Assembly: GCF_038433205.1 (NCBI RefSeq)
Contig: NZ_JBCDNA010000001.1
Span: 682,001 to 746,000 of the forward strand
Direction of reading: 5' to 3'
DNA length: 64,000 nucleotides
Source: Lutimonas vermicola
GTDB lineage: Bacteria > Bacteroidota > Bacteroidia > Flavobacteriales > Flavobacteriaceae
This document shows, one piece after another, positions 34,177 to 43,926 of this stretch. The notes under the pieces were generated by a model that did no database searches, had not been told where the DNA came from, and was given only the letters and a program-made list of their open reading frames with translations. A program made the position numbers and the translations under genes. Every line of letters begins with the position of its first letter. Within the stretch, counting starts at the first letter, position 1.

Positions 34177-35832
34177 ATGGAAACACTTACAGAAAGTAAA
34201 TACAGCACATGGTATCATCCTTACAAACCTGCTGCTGCCTATAATAAAAAAGTCGCCTATTTCAGTATGGAATTTGGTATTGATCAGGCGTTTAACATTT
34301 ATTCAGGAGGCCTTGGTTTTTTAGCAGGTTCTCATATGAGATCTGGTTTTGAGCTAAAGCAAAACATGATCGGCATTGGGATGTTATGGAAATATGGCTA
34401 CTATGATCAGGCGAGAAATGACGATCAGACCCTTAGGACCGATTTTAATGAAAAACACTTTGATTTTCTTGAAGATTCAGGTATTGAAGTAGAAGTTCAG
34501 CTGCATGACAATCCACATGTAAAGGTAAAGGCCTATGTGCTAAAACCTGAGATTTTTGGTACCGTTCCGATGTACTTTTTGAGCACCGATGTTGAAGGCA
34601 ACGACCATCTATCGAGAACGATTACCAATCATTTATACGACGCCAACGAAGTTACACGTGTGTCTCAAAGCATCGTCTTGGGTATCGGAGGGGCGAAAGT
34701 AGTTGAAGCTTTAGGCGGATCGGAAGTTTATCACTTAAATGAAGGGCACGGACTGCCTGCTTTTTATTACCTTAGGGATCAGGGAGTAAAGAAGAACCAG
34801 ATGGTATTTACAACACATACACCAGAAAAGGCCGGTAATGAAGAAAGAGATGCGCGTCATTTGAACAGGTGTGGCTTTTTTGGAAGATTCCTTTCTGAAC
34901 AGGAATTACAGAAAGAAGCAGTCAATGGAGGTATGATCAATTATACGGTTTCTGCACTGAGAATGGCAAAAAAGGCCAATGCAGTATCAAAATTGCACGC
35001 CAAGGTTGCTAAGGATATGTGGAAGGATTATGAAGGCACCTGCCCTATTATCCCAATTACCAATGCCCAGAATCAAAATTTCTGGCAGGATAAAACCATT
35101 AAAAGGACCTGGGAAAGAAAACAGGAGAAGGCCTATAAGAAAAGAAAGTTGGAAGTAAAACAGGATTTTTTCAATGAGGTAGCCAAACAGACCAATAAAA
35201 TATTCGACCCGAATGTCCTGACTTTTGTCTGGGCCAGGCGTTTTGCAGGATATAAAAGGGCAGATCTTTTGTTGCATGACCTGCAACGTTTTGAAAGACT
35301 AATCTCCAATGAAAAATATCCGGTACAGATTGTTTGGGCGGGTAAACCCTATCCTTATGACTTTTACGCTATCGATATTTTTAACCACCTGGTGAATTAT
35401 ACAAAGCAAAAATCTAACCTGGCCGTATTGGTGGGTTATGAGATTAATTTATCGAGAAAAATGAAATACGGTTCTGACGTTTGGTTAAATACGCCGCGAA
35501 TTACAAGGGAAGCCTCAGGAACCAGTGGAATGACAGCTGCCATGAACGGGTCAGTAAACGTATCGATCAACGATGGCTGGATTCCTGAATTCCAAAAAAA
35601 TGGTAAAAATTGTTTTGTGCTTCCTGAAGTAGATTACAGATTGCCTCACTGGGACCAGGATAAAATGGATGCAGACAATTTGTATGATTTGCTCGAGAAC
35701 AAAGTAATCCCTATGTATTACGACGCACCTGAAAAATGGCAGGAAATCGTATTCAATGGTATGGATGATGTGATTCCTGATTTTACAAGCCGCAGAATGG
35801 CTGAGCAGTATTACAAGAAGTTGTTTAAGTAA
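34177..35832 (+). CDS. GT35-like alpha-glucan phosphorylase family protein lacking the PLP lysine
   Basis: This 551-residue cytoplasmic protein resembles short bacterial alpha-glucan phosphorylases. It has 'VAYFSMEFGIDQAFNIYSGGLGFLAGSH' (N-terminal substrate site), 'FTTHTPEKAGNEERD', 'FVWARRFAGYKRADLLL' and 'ITREASGTSGMTAAMNGSVNVSINDGWIPE'. In the last motif glycogen phosphorylases carry the lysine that binds pyridoxal phosphate; here the aligned residue is T453. It may therefore not be a PLP phosphorylase and could act as a glycosyltransferase, or use another arrangement. A perfect promoter precedes it and a strong terminator follows it, so it is monocistronic. Confidence 0.82.
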   Translation: METLTESKYSTWYHPYKPAAAYNKKVAYFSMEFGIDQAFNIYSGGLGFLAGSHMRSGFELKQNMIGIGMLWKYGYYDQARNDDQTLRTDFNEKHFDFLEDSGIEVEVQLHDNPHVKVKAYVLKPEIFGTVPMYFLSTDVEGNDHLSRTITNHLYDANEVTRVSQSIVLGIGGAKVVEALGGSEVYHLNEGHGLPAFYYLRDQGVKKNQMVFTTHTPEKAGNEERDARHLNRCGFFGRFLSEQELQKEAVNGGMINYTVSALRMAKKANAVSKLHAKVAKDMWKDYEGTCPIIPITNAQNQNFWQDKTIKRTWERKQEKAYKKRKLEVKQDFFNEVAKQTNKIFDPNVLTFVWARRFAGYKRADLLLHDLQRFERLISNEKYPVQIVWAGKPYPYDFYAIDIFNHLVNYTKQKSNLAVLVGYEINLSRKMKYGSDVWLNTPRITREASGTSGMTAAMNGSVNVSINDGWIPEFQKNGKNCFVLPEVDYRLPHWDQDKMDADNLYDLLENKVIPMYYDAPEKWQEIVFNGMDDVIPDFTSRRMAEQYYKKLFK

Positions 35833-35856
35833 AAAAGAGTTTTTTTACTAAAGTTT

Positions 35857-35890
35857 AAAACCGGAAATCAATTTAGATTCCCGGTTTTTT
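35857..35890. terminator. Intrinsic terminator, bidirectional
   Basis: AAAACCGGAAATC (35857-35869) pairs with GATTCCCGGTTTT (35876-35888) with one mismatch, around a 6-nt loop, followed by T6. It ends the phosphorylase-like gene. The A-run on the left lets it also stop minus-strand transcription leaving the gasdermin operon. Confidence 0.85.
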
Positions 35891-35950
35891 CTTGCTATAG
35901 AATGACTTGTTATTTTGATGTACTTCACGCTAACCGAATCTCATTCTCAT

Positions 35951-38713
35951 CTAAGGAAGCGTTTTTGGGAAATTGTAATAATTTATTTTTTCATAAGCCT
36001 TAATATCATAAATCTCCGGGAATGTGGAATAATTATGCCATTTAATAGATTTATAAACTATGGTGTCTTTTAAAATTTCAGGCGGCAACAACCATTTTCT
36101 ATAGGTTCCGTCTAAGGACCCTGAATAAACAAACTTCTTGTTTGCTGAAAACGCGACCGAAGTCACAGTTCTGGTGTGGCCTTTCAATTTTTTTATAAGT
36201 TTGCCTTTATCATTCCAAATGGCAATGGAATGATCTTTAGACCCTGTTACTATGAGTGTACCATCTTTTGAAAACGAACTACTCATGATAGTATCCTGTT
36301 CTAAACTAAAGGCCAGCTTAGATTCTTTCGGAAGTAAAACTCTGCTTGTATCTGCGAACCAAATGATGCCAATACCATTGTCTGTAGCTGTAAATATTTT
36401 ATGCCTTCTCGGAGAAATAGCTATGGATACAACACTATCGCCCAATTGAATATTGCCTTTATCATATATGACAGGTTGTATTTTTAAACTATCATTATGC
36501 CTTATGGTTCCGTTTAAATTCCATTGCACTATTTTATCGTTGTTCAGGGCACTTAACATCTTATAACCAATGATCTCATAATTAATGGGTGCAATACTGT
36601 TTATCCTTAATGGCCTGCTATTATACCTTGAATTTAACACATCTATATTCAATGGTTTATAAGCTTTGTTGTTACCAATATACTCAGCCCTTCCATTGTT
36701 GTACAAAACCATTGCCTCAGAAGTGTCCAGAGGAAATACAATCTGAAGAATCGAGTCGTTTCTATTATTTATTTTCCTGACAATAGCTTCATCTCCACTC
36801 CAGATTCTAAACGCAGCATCCTCTTCATCATCTGTAAAAATCATATTTAAAGCCTGAGGTCCTGATAAGGTATAATCCTTTGCATGGTTATTTGTACGAT
36901 CTGACGGAGTCGATTCAAAATCGAGAATCTTGTATAAGGCATGATTTTCTTTTAAAAGGCCTTCTCCGTGTTTTTGTATTGAATCTAAAGCATTCTGCCT
37001 GAGACTATCAATTTCTTCAAACTGTCCCTTGATATACTTGTTCAAAAACAAAATATTTGTACTCCATCCATAAGACCCGTTTTTCAAATCCTGATAAAGG
37101 TCTTCATTTTCCATTTTACTAAAATTATACATTGTTGTTCCATCCAACAATAAGGCCTTAGTAGGATCTGTAGCTTTTAGATTCGTTGCATCTTTTAGTT
37201 TTAAACCGGTTGACTCAATAATTCCTTTCAAAACTAATTTATCATTCAAAATTTCTTTCATTTTGAATTCCCGTTGCAAAAAGTAACCACCAATCAATAG
37301 TCCAATGATAATGACACCCAGCACACCAAAAATCAAACGCCTTTTATTTCGTTCTTTCTGCTTCAGTTTTTTCTTAATCTTTAGGATTTCCTTCTTACTG
37401 TCTTTGAGTAGCTGCTCTTCATCAGGACTTAAATCTGAGCCCAGTTTCTTTTCATAGGGTTCAATAAATAAAAGTTGCTTAGCCGTAAAGAATTCTTTAA
37501 AATCACCCTTTAAAGAGGCTTTACTTTTGATCAGTCTTTTTACTTCAAGCAATGAAATATCATCTTCGCTCCTCTTTTCTGTAATTCTTAAGGCAAGGGA
37601 ATCATGGGCCAGTTCATACAAATCTTCTTCATCAGATTTTTTGATGATACGGCTTTTTGTGAATGCTTCAACCGAAGCATCAATCAGTTTTTTATTAACA
37701 TTAGGTAAACGGTTGATCAATTCAATTTTTGAAATAGGTTCCTTGGTGCCTTCCAAGGTGCAAAAATTGGAAAGTATCGACCAAACCATTTCAGAAGTAA
37801 CTTTGTTTTTCTTGGTGCTGAATTTACCGCTGATCTGTTTTACCTGTTCTTCTAAAAAATCTTTTAATACATCATCAATATCTCCAATTTTCTTAAGGTC
37901 ATCCATCGATATTTCAGCATCTGTCTCATGCTTTTCATCACCCGTTTTGTTCATGTACAATTTATCCAGGAATACCTGAAGATAAGGCAATTGAATAGTC
38001 AAAGTTTTTTCCTTTCCCTTTAATTTCTCAAAAATTTCTTCGGTTATTTCCTCAATTTCGTCATCTTTAATTCTAACCAGGGAATCCTTATAGCTGTTGA
38101 TTCCATGCATAACTTCACGGACCTTATCAATATTCATTGGCTCAACCCGGAGCTTTCTTCTCAAAAGTTGGGGTACCTCTTTTTCAAATTCATACAGGTA
38201 ACCTAAATACTCTTCCCTGATACTCAGGATGATTTTGACCGGCCTTTTAATGGATAGGATTTCCTTTATGGCTTTGATAAACTGTTTCTGTTCTGATTTT
38301 GAGCCAAGTACATAGAGTTCCTCGAACTGGTCAAATATCAGGTAAATGGGCCTGAAAGAAGCCTTATAGACGGCCTCAATTTTAGCTGAAAGATCTTTAA
38401 TCCCATCCTTATTCTTATCGTCATAGCTAAACATGCCATCGCTTTCACTGCACAGGGATTTGTCTAAGGCTGAAACGATATTCGTCCCCCTTCTGATATT
38501 GAGCGATAACCAGTCATACGAATTGAATTTATTCGCCAAACCACATTGTATCAAACTTGTTTTACCTGTACCTGATGTACCATAGACCACGAGGATCCTG
38601 GTTTTAAATATCATTTTGTATAAGGCATCAATTTCTGTTTTTCGACCGAAGAAAAAATCTTTATCTTCTTTTGTATAACTATCCAAAAACTTAAAAGGGT
38701 ATTTCTTTCCCAT
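35951..38713 (-). CDS. STAND-type NTPase (nSTAND1-like) with membrane segment and WD40 repeats
   Basis: The 920-residue protein starts with 'FFFGRKTEIDALYKMI' and a Walker A motif 'GTSGTGKTS' (45-53). Walker B is 'YLIFDQFEEL' (124-133), and 'KIILSIREEYL' forms a sensor-like strand. After a helical region ('LYELAHDSLALRI') comes one hydrophobic segment (about 458-478, 'LIFGVLGVIIIGLLIGGYF'). A WD40-like propeller follows ('DGTLIVTGSKDHSIAIWNDKGKLIKKLKGH', 'SVAFSANKKFVYSGSLDGTYRKW'). STAND NTPases are ligand-triggered switches in immunity, so this is the likely sensor of the operon. It is the last gene, 13 bp after the CHAT gene. Confidence 0.87.
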   Translation of the reverse strand: MGKKYPFKFLDSYTKEDKDFFFGRKTEIDALYKMIFKTRILVVYGTSGTGKTSLIQCGLANKFNSYDWLSLNIRRGTNIVSALDKSLCSESDGMFSYDDKNKDGIKDLSAKIEAVYKASFRPIYLIFDQFEELYVLGSKSEQKQFIKAIKEILSIKRPVKIILSIREEYLGYLYEFEKEVPQLLRRKLRVEPMNIDKVREVMHGINSYKDSLVRIKDDEIEEITEEIFEKLKGKEKTLTIQLPYLQVFLDKLYMNKTGDEKHETDAEISMDDLKKIGDIDDVLKDFLEEQVKQISGKFSTKKNKVTSEMVWSILSNFCTLEGTKEPISKIELINRLPNVNKKLIDASVEAFTKSRIIKKSDEEDLYELAHDSLALRITEKRSEDDISLLEVKRLIKSKASLKGDFKEFFTAKQLLFIEPYEKKLGSDLSPDEEQLLKDSKKEILKIKKKLKQKERNKRRLIFGVLGVIIIGLLIGGYFLQREFKMKEILNDKLVLKGIIESTGLKLKDATNLKATDPTKALLLDGTTMYNFSKMENEDLYQDLKNGSYGWSTNILFLNKYIKGQFEEIDSLRQNALDSIQKHGEGLLKENHALYKILDFESTPSDRTNNHAKDYTLSGPQALNMIFTDDEEDAAFRIWSGDEAIVRKINNRNDSILQIVFPLDTSEAMVLYNNGRAEYIGNNKAYKPLNIDVLNSRYNSRPLRINSIAPINYEIIGYKMLSALNNDKIVQWNLNGTIRHNDSLKIQPVIYDKGNIQLGDSVVSIAISPRRHKIFTATDNGIGIIWFADTSRVLLPKESKLAFSLEQDTIMSSSFSKDGTLIVTGSKDHSIAIWNDKGKLIKKLKGHTRTVTSVAFSANKKFVYSGSLDGTYRKWLLPPEILKDTIVYKSIKWHNYSTFPEIYDIKAYEKINYYNFPKTLP

Positions 38714-38726
38714 GTATAGTATATAT

Positions 38727-40553
38727 TTAAATATTAATTAAATCCTCCGCGATCATCTCATCTTCCTGAGGTTCAAACTTAAAGTTCGTGCCAAGCAATG
38801 TATTCATGGCTTCCTCAAACTGCTTCGTTACCAAATCTAAACGGATTTTTTTCTGAAGTCTGTTTTTCTTGTCCTCGTCTTCAATTTGTTCAACCGTTTT
38901 TGCTGCTGCAGCCTTGTAAAATATGGTTTTCTCCTCTTCACTCTTGAGCGAGTAGTAATTGATTCCACTTTTGCCATTACTCGACTGATAAAAATATAAT
39001 TGAAAACCGGCAGCGTTGATAAGGGCATTAAAATCAAGTAAGAAAGGAAATAAATTGATAGCCTTATTCTTGTTCCTGAAGATTACAGAATAGGTCAAAG
39101 CCGGTGAGTTATCATATTTAAGAACACGAATAAGGTTTTCCGTTTCCTTTTTCTCCAAGATCGTAATGTCTTTAATATACTTTGCGGCTGAATTACGGGA
39201 CTCTTCATATTCTATCCTTTTAATGGTGACTAATTTATAGTTTGCGAAAAAATTGAATCCAGTCAAGAAACCTGCCAATGCCATTTCCGCATTTCGACAA
39301 TCACTGAGTTCGTATATTCCATTAACTGAATCTTCCAGGCTTTCAAGACTGCTGCAGGCTTTGTTAAATTTACTGTCTGAATCCAGGTACATTTTTACAT
39401 CTCCCAAATGATCCTCTTCGATGGGAAAATCAAGTTTATTTGATTGGAAAATTTCGATCAATAGTTGAAATAAGTTGCGAAGCTCTACAAGTTTAAGATT
39501 TCGGTTTGCACAAAAGAAATCTCTTATCAAAGCCTTATCTGTGTCAATTTTTGGGTTTTTTGTTTTTTCGTCCCATAAAATTGATATAAAGAGGTAATTG
39601 ATCAATTGCAATGAAATCCTGTATGTGCTAAAACAATGCGTCATATAATCTTCTGTTTTAGCTTTGGCGTCCGATTGTTTATCAGCACCAATAGCAAACA
39701 ACCTCCTTAATTCAGATCCAATGACCCAGACAAAACTATCTTCAAGTACCCCTTGGGCATTTTTAAGATTTTCAGGCTTGAGCTCCCATTGATCTTCATT
39801 ACCTGAGGCTACTTTTTTAAGAAATGCAGCTACACTGCTTTTTAACTTTATCTCATCTATGAGCTGCTTGGTCAATACCTGGTTAAACACATAGTTCTTT
39901 ATATCAGGATCAATTTGATCAAAAAGATTCTTGTTTTCCTCACTTTCAGATGAAATAAAATAAAAATTGTCTTCCAGTTCCATTTCTTTTAAACTACCAC
40001 CTCCCCTAACCGTGAAATCTATGCCATCAATTCCTTCTTTTGTATTTAAAAGATCGTTTATTTGAGTTTTTGTAAGCTCAAAAGCCTTGTGAATTTTAAC
40101 ATAATCATTCCAATTAGCGATTTTGGTCATTTTCTGGTAGAATTTTTCAGAAAATTTAGTAGCTAATCCGTCGTTGACAGGTTTATTGGTTCCTATACAA
40201 ATTGGAACAATGTTTTTCAAATTTTCGAGCGTGCTTTCGGAGGCACAACCATTGATAAAGACACCTTTAAGATTTTTACAATTTTTTAAATGCTCAACTA
40301 AACTTGAAAAATTCCCGTCATTTAGTTGAATTCCGCCTTTGTCGTGATGCCCGCTAAAATGAAACCAGGTTAATATATCCTGCATTTCATCAATTTTATC
40401 CATTAGAGACTCCAATGAATTTCCTTCAAATATTTCATATTTAAAATCTTCTCCCATCTGAAGTTTGCCCATTATATTTTGAAAATGATCTTTTTCAATT
40501 TTTATGTGCTCTAAATCTTTATTAGGATCATCAAATACACCGATTACATACAT
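38727..40553 (-). CDS. CHAT-domain (caspase-like) cysteine protease
   Basis: The 608-residue protein has an N-terminal caspase-fold domain of the CHAT type: H69 in 'WFHFSGHHDKGG' and C103 in 'GVFINGCASEST' form the expected catalytic dyad, and 'PICIGTNKPVNDGLATKFSEKFYQKM' is a CHAT hallmark. The remaining 400 or so residues are mostly helical and not recognised; they may bind the STAND partner or a substrate. It has no signal peptide. It sits 18 bp after the gasdermin gene and 13 bp before the STAND gene. It could be the protease that acts between sensor and executioner. Confidence 0.8.
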   Translation of the reverse strand: MYVIGVFDDPNKDLEHIKIEKDHFQNIMGKLQMGEDFKYEIFEGNSLESLMDKIDEMQDILTWFHFSGHHDKGGIQLNDGNFSSLVEHLKNCKNLKGVFINGCASESTLENLKNIVPICIGTNKPVNDGLATKFSEKFYQKMTKIANWNDYVKIHKAFELTKTQINDLLNTKEGIDGIDFTVRGGGSLKEMELEDNFYFISSESEENKNLFDQIDPDIKNYVFNQVLTKQLIDEIKLKSSVAAFLKKVASGNEDQWELKPENLKNAQGVLEDSFVWVIGSELRRLFAIGADKQSDAKAKTEDYMTHCFSTYRISLQLINYLFISILWDEKTKNPKIDTDKALIRDFFCANRNLKLVELRNLFQLLIEIFQSNKLDFPIEEDHLGDVKMYLDSDSKFNKACSSLESLEDSVNGIYELSDCRNAEMALAGFLTGFNFFANYKLVTIKRIEYEESRNSAAKYIKDITILEKKETENLIRVLKYDNSPALTYSVIFRNKNKAINLFPFLLDFNALINAAGFQLYFYQSSNGKSGINYYSLKSEEEKTIFYKAAAAKTVEQIEDEDKKNRLQKKIRLDLVTKQFEEAMNTLLGTNFKFEPQEDEMIAEDLINI

Positions 40554-40571
40554 AGTTTATAGCATTTTAAT

Positions 40572-41384
40572 TTAAATATCATCAGAACTTATTTCAATAA
40601 GCAAGGCTCCTTGATCCATATCGTCATCAAGTAAATTTTGTTTTGTTGTATCAGGGCCAATACTACGTGCATTTTGGATCAACTCCCCTGCCACAATTTT
40701 TCCATCTACAATTTGGATCTCTTTACAGGAAAAGGCAAACGTTAAGGGATAATCCTTTTTAAAACTTATATCATTTGAGGCTTCTTGAGAGACCCTCACC
40801 TCTATCTTTGCATTGGCAATGGATTCTTCAATGGCCGGAAGCGATAAATTAACACCATTGTCACTTTTATCGTAAACGGATATGTTAAAATCTTTTGAAA
40901 CGATTGCATCTATGATAATCGCCAATTTCGAATCAGGGCTCTTCAAGGAGATAAATTTTTCATTAATCCTGATCTCATTCTCTTCAAGAAACCTCCCTAA
41001 CTCTACCTGATCAAAATAATTTCGACTTACGTTAGAAAATGACAGACTAAATTTATCATCTTTTTGAATTTCTCCCTCAATCGCACCCGGTGGCACACCA
41101 AAAGCACCCAAATAACTTTGCAGTAAATCTAAACCAAGACCTACTTTAACCTTCTTGCTTTTCTTCATTGAAAAACCTGCCAGCTCTTCGGTTCTTATTT
41201 CTACCGGATCTCCAAAATCTCCATCTATCAGTGATTTGAATTGGGTAAAATAACGCGCTTTTTTACTTGAATCTATTTCCAATATGGTTAAAGGTTGCAT
41301 ACCTGTTTGAGGGATTCTCAGTGGATTCGCATCAAAGAGGATTCTTAATTCATCCGTAAATTCATTTTTACAAAGGCGTGCCAT
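40572..41384 (-). CDS. Bacterial gasdermin (bGSDM), pore-forming executioner
   Basis: The 270-residue protein fits bacterial gasdermins in length, layout and motifs. It has an N-terminal 'MARLC', whose Cys5 could be palmitoylated, then 'NPLRIPQTGMQPLTILE'. Next come 'VGLGLDLLQSYLGAFG' (about 80-96) and 'FSLSFSNVSRNYFDQVELGRFLEE', the strand-helix pattern of the pore domain. An exposed, acidic tail ('GPDTTKQNLLDDDMDQ', about 243-258) would be the inhibitory segment removed by a protease. The released protein is expected to oligomerise in the inner membrane and kill the cell. It lies between the two caspase-like protease genes. The call rests on pattern recognition, not a search. Confidence 0.82.
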   Translation of the reverse strand: MARLCKNEFTDELRILFDANPLRIPQTGMQPLTILEIDSSKKARYFTQFKSLIDGDFGDPVEIRTEELAGFSMKKSKKVKVGLGLDLLQSYLGAFGVPPGAIEGEIQKDDKFSLSFSNVSRNYFDQVELGRFLEENEIRINEKFISLKSPDSKLAIIIDAIVSKDFNISVYDKSDNGVNLSLPAIEESIANAKIEVRVSQEASNDISFKKDYPLTFAFSCKEIQIVDGKIVAGELIQNARSIGPDTTKQNLLDDDMDQGALLIEISSDDI

Positions 41385-41449
41385 AAGTTTTATTATAATT
41401 TATTTTACACATAAAATAACAGGTTTCTAATTTGTTATCAGCTTTATCA

Positions 41450-43501
41450 TTACTCCATCGTCACATCATGCGCTTTATCATTTTCCAATTTTAATGCCTT
41501 TTTGGGGTAAAGCTTTTCAATAAAAGGGAATACCTGCTTATTCTTGATGTACCAGGAAAAATTTGATTCAAGTTCTCCGGAAATTTTATTCACTGAATCG
41601 TTTAAAAGTATGAGTTCAGCACTGTATATGGCATTCTTTACCGGATTCTCAATTTCTTCGATACTACCTCCCCCTCTTGATTCACCTCTATGGGTCAAAG
41701 GAGCCAAAAAACCATCCTGGCTCAATGAAGCGATCTCCTGTGTGATCTCTCCATAATTATTGACAAGAAATTTCAAATAGACCCTTTCTTCCTCCCAGTT
41801 ATAGATTTCCTGATAAGGATCGATTTGCATATAATTTTTAAATATTTTTGACTTACCCGGTAAAATCTCAAAGGTCTTACCGTCAACTGCACTTATTTCA
41901 TGCAATGAATGATAAGCTGCAAGAAGGGTTACATATATATTGTCGTTCGACTCATTGCTAACTTTTATGTCATATTTACTGCCTAAGCAGTTGCCGCTAA
42001 TCCTACCCTGTGGCTTCATTTCAAAACAGCCATTGGTTACATCACGGTATTCGGTGTCATCAGTTTTTACTTCAATGCTGACCGGTATCTCTTGAAAATC
42101 ATCCTGAATCTCGAGGTTTTTAAAATGGAACCAATTGCAAATTGTGGGCAAATTATTCTCAAAATAAGATATAAGACTATTTGTTTGCCCCTTATTTTTC
42201 ACAAGATCAAATTGACGGTTCAGGGGCTGATACGTTGCATCAGGAAAGGAAAAGTAAAGCAACCCGTTGAATATATTCACATGATAATCGCACTGCCCTA
42301 AAACAGTTGAATAATCAATACTGTCATCTTTTTTTAAAATTGATTCGATCTGTTGAAAAAAAGTGTCAGGCCCATCAATATGATGAATTCCGAGAACAGG
42401 TTTCTTTTTATGAATCGTTTCCCTGATCACTGCATATATTTTTTTCCTGTCTATATTGACATGTTCTATGTCGCCCTGATCGATGACTGAATCAATTAAA
42501 TTTACATCCTTTATTTTAAGGTCAGTGGTTTGGGATTTTGATGTTCGAATGGTTACTGTATCCCCGGTAGCTACCCCGTGCATCTTTCCTTTACTGAACA
42601 TCCAGCCAGTTTTATCATTGTATTGAATAAAACTTTTACCCTTCTTCATTTTGTCTCCATTGAGTCGTAACCAGCTGGTAAGTTGGTCGTATTTTCGATC
42701 TCCTAAAATAGAAATGGTCGGCGTCTGTTTTTCATAAGTCGTACTTCTAACGTGTAATTCAATTTGCTTCAATAAATCAGCATAACTGATAGCGCTGTTG
42801 CTGCTTTCCAGTGTTTTTATGAGGCTGTTGGTAAAGGTTCCTCCTCCATTGTACTCCCATGCCCGTTCACTTGACAGACAAGCCGAAAGCGTTACAATAT
42901 TGTTATCGGGAAATATTTGATTGAAATCCTTTGTTCTAAGTTCATCCGCTGTCGTTTGCTTGCTAAAAATAAAGTCCTTGTAATCTCTTTCGTCAAAAGG
43001 CCTTATCGAAGCAGCTTTCATTTTTCTGTCCTTTTCCATCGATCTTGTCATATCGCCTGAGTGACAACAATCAAAAACTGTCAAAATATGAGCCCCTTTT
43101 ACACATTGGCCGAATATATAACGAAGCTCCTTATTGGCAAGTTTGTTATCTTCTTTTGGATTTTCAGGGGGATAGCAATAAAGGGTTTGAATAAGGCCAT
43201 TATAATTATCGTAAAACAAGTCATTTGAAATCTCATTTACACCATGACCGCTAAAATAAAATAACAAGGTATCCTGTGATCCTAATTTTTTAACCTGTTT
43301 TTGTAACTGTTTGATGATGTTTTTTCGATTACCCTCTTCATCTGTTAAAACCATAGGATCAACTATTTCATCATAAAAAGAGTTGTTTAAATTGGTCAAA
43401 TAATGCTCTATTTTTCTGACATCATTAACACATCCGGAGAGGTCTCCGGGTTTAGGATATTTGTCAACTCCCACCAGGAAGGAATACAGTTTACGGGGCA
43501 T
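41450..43501 (-). CDS. Caspase-family (peptidase C14, metacaspase-like) protease
   Basis: The 683-residue first gene of the operon encodes a caspase-fold protease: 'FLVGVDKYP...LSGCVNDV' at the N-terminus, H86 in 'LLFYFSGHGVNE' and C146 in 'TVFDCCHSGDM'. This protease part ends near 275. A middle region (about 290-480) is not recognised. The C-terminal part 'IKVSNESNDNIYVTLLAAYHSLHEI...FEILPGKSKIF' looks like a DUF4384-type beta domain. It is the best candidate to cleave the adjacent gasdermin. The start codon is preceded by 'TCCCCTC', an unusual C-rich leader. No perfect -7 box was found within 250 bp. Confidence 0.88.
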   Translation of the reverse strand: MPRKLYSFLVGVDKYPKPGDLSGCVNDVRKIEHYLTNLNNSFYDEIVDPMVLTDEEGNRKNIIKQLQKQVKKLGSQDTLLFYFSGHGVNEISNDLFYDNYNGLIQTLYCYPPENPKEDNKLANKELRYIFGQCVKGAHILTVFDCCHSGDMTRSMEKDRKMKAASIRPFDERDYKDFIFSKQTTADELRTKDFNQIFPDNNIVTLSACLSSERAWEYNGGGTFTNSLIKTLESSNSAISYADLLKQIELHVRSTTYEKQTPTISILGDRKYDQLTSWLRLNGDKMKKGKSFIQYNDKTGWMFSKGKMHGVATGDTVTIRTSKSQTTDLKIKDVNLIDSVIDQGDIEHVNIDRKKIYAVIRETIHKKKPVLGIHHIDGPDTFFQQIESILKKDDSIDYSTVLGQCDYHVNIFNGLLYFSFPDATYQPLNRQFDLVKNKGQTNSLISYFENNLPTICNWFHFKNLEIQDDFQEIPVSIEVKTDDTEYRDVTNGCFEMKPQGRISGNCLGSKYDIKVSNESNDNIYVTLLAAYHSLHEISAVDGKTFEILPGKSKIFKNYMQIDPYQEIYNWEEERVYLKFLVNNYGEITQEIASLSQDGFLAPLTHRGESRGGGSIEEIENPVKNAIYSAELILLNDSVNKISGELESNFSWYIKNKQVFPFIEKLYPKKALKLENDKAHDVTME

Positions 43502-43897
43502 TTTGAGGGGATTTTAATTGTTTGTATATCTCTTAATTAGACCAAAAAGTCAACAATGAAACATCATCACAGTGACCTAAAATTAATAAAATCTTTCTCA
43601 AACAATTGATAATAGACTTGTCTAAATATATAAAAAAATATAGAAACGCAGTTAAAGCAACAATTTATGAAAAACAATAAACATTAAAAAAAGACTAATA
43701 TCATAGATGCTTTTTACAAGATTCATTGATTTATACTTGGTACTTTCCAGAGAAGGCAGGCATTTAAAATAGGTTATATAAGCTAATAACGGCAGAAAAA
43801 AAAGATGTAAATATCATTGCCAATAAAAAAACCGTCACAACTTAAAACACGTTGACTGTTGTTAACTTTGTTTATCTCTTTTTTAGAATAATTACAC
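43502..43897. other. Leader region of the gasdermin operon
   Basis: This stretch between the small-RNA-like unit and the caspase gene is AT-rich with no coding frame of note. On the minus strand there is only a weak -7-like TATATTTT near 43641-43634 and an E. coli-like TTGACT ... TATAC pair near 43554-43525. A perfect -7 box TAACTTTG occurs on the plus strand at 43863-43870 without a -33. The true operon promoter is not resolved. Confidence 0.4.
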
Positions 43898-43926
43898 AAA
43901 AAAACCTGACAGAAAGATCTGTCAGG
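43898..43926 (-). terminator. Intrinsic terminator
   Basis: On the minus strand CCTGACAGA (43926-43918) pairs with TCTGTCAGG (43913-43905) across a 4-nt loop and is followed by T7 (43904-43898). The stem has no mismatches. No protein gene ends here, so it must close the short upstream unit or act as an attenuator. Confidence 0.85.

Noticed and set aside
34177..35832. Glycogen synthase (GT5) instead of a phosphorylase-like protein
   Set aside because: The 'EASGTSGM' and 'FARRFAGYKRADL' regions align with GT35 and not with the GT5 motifs, despite the missing lysine.
43863..43870. Plus-strand promoter TAACTTTG between the gasdermin operon and the XRE gene
   Set aside because: No -33 TTG at 17-23 bp, and no gene begins within 600 bp downstream.
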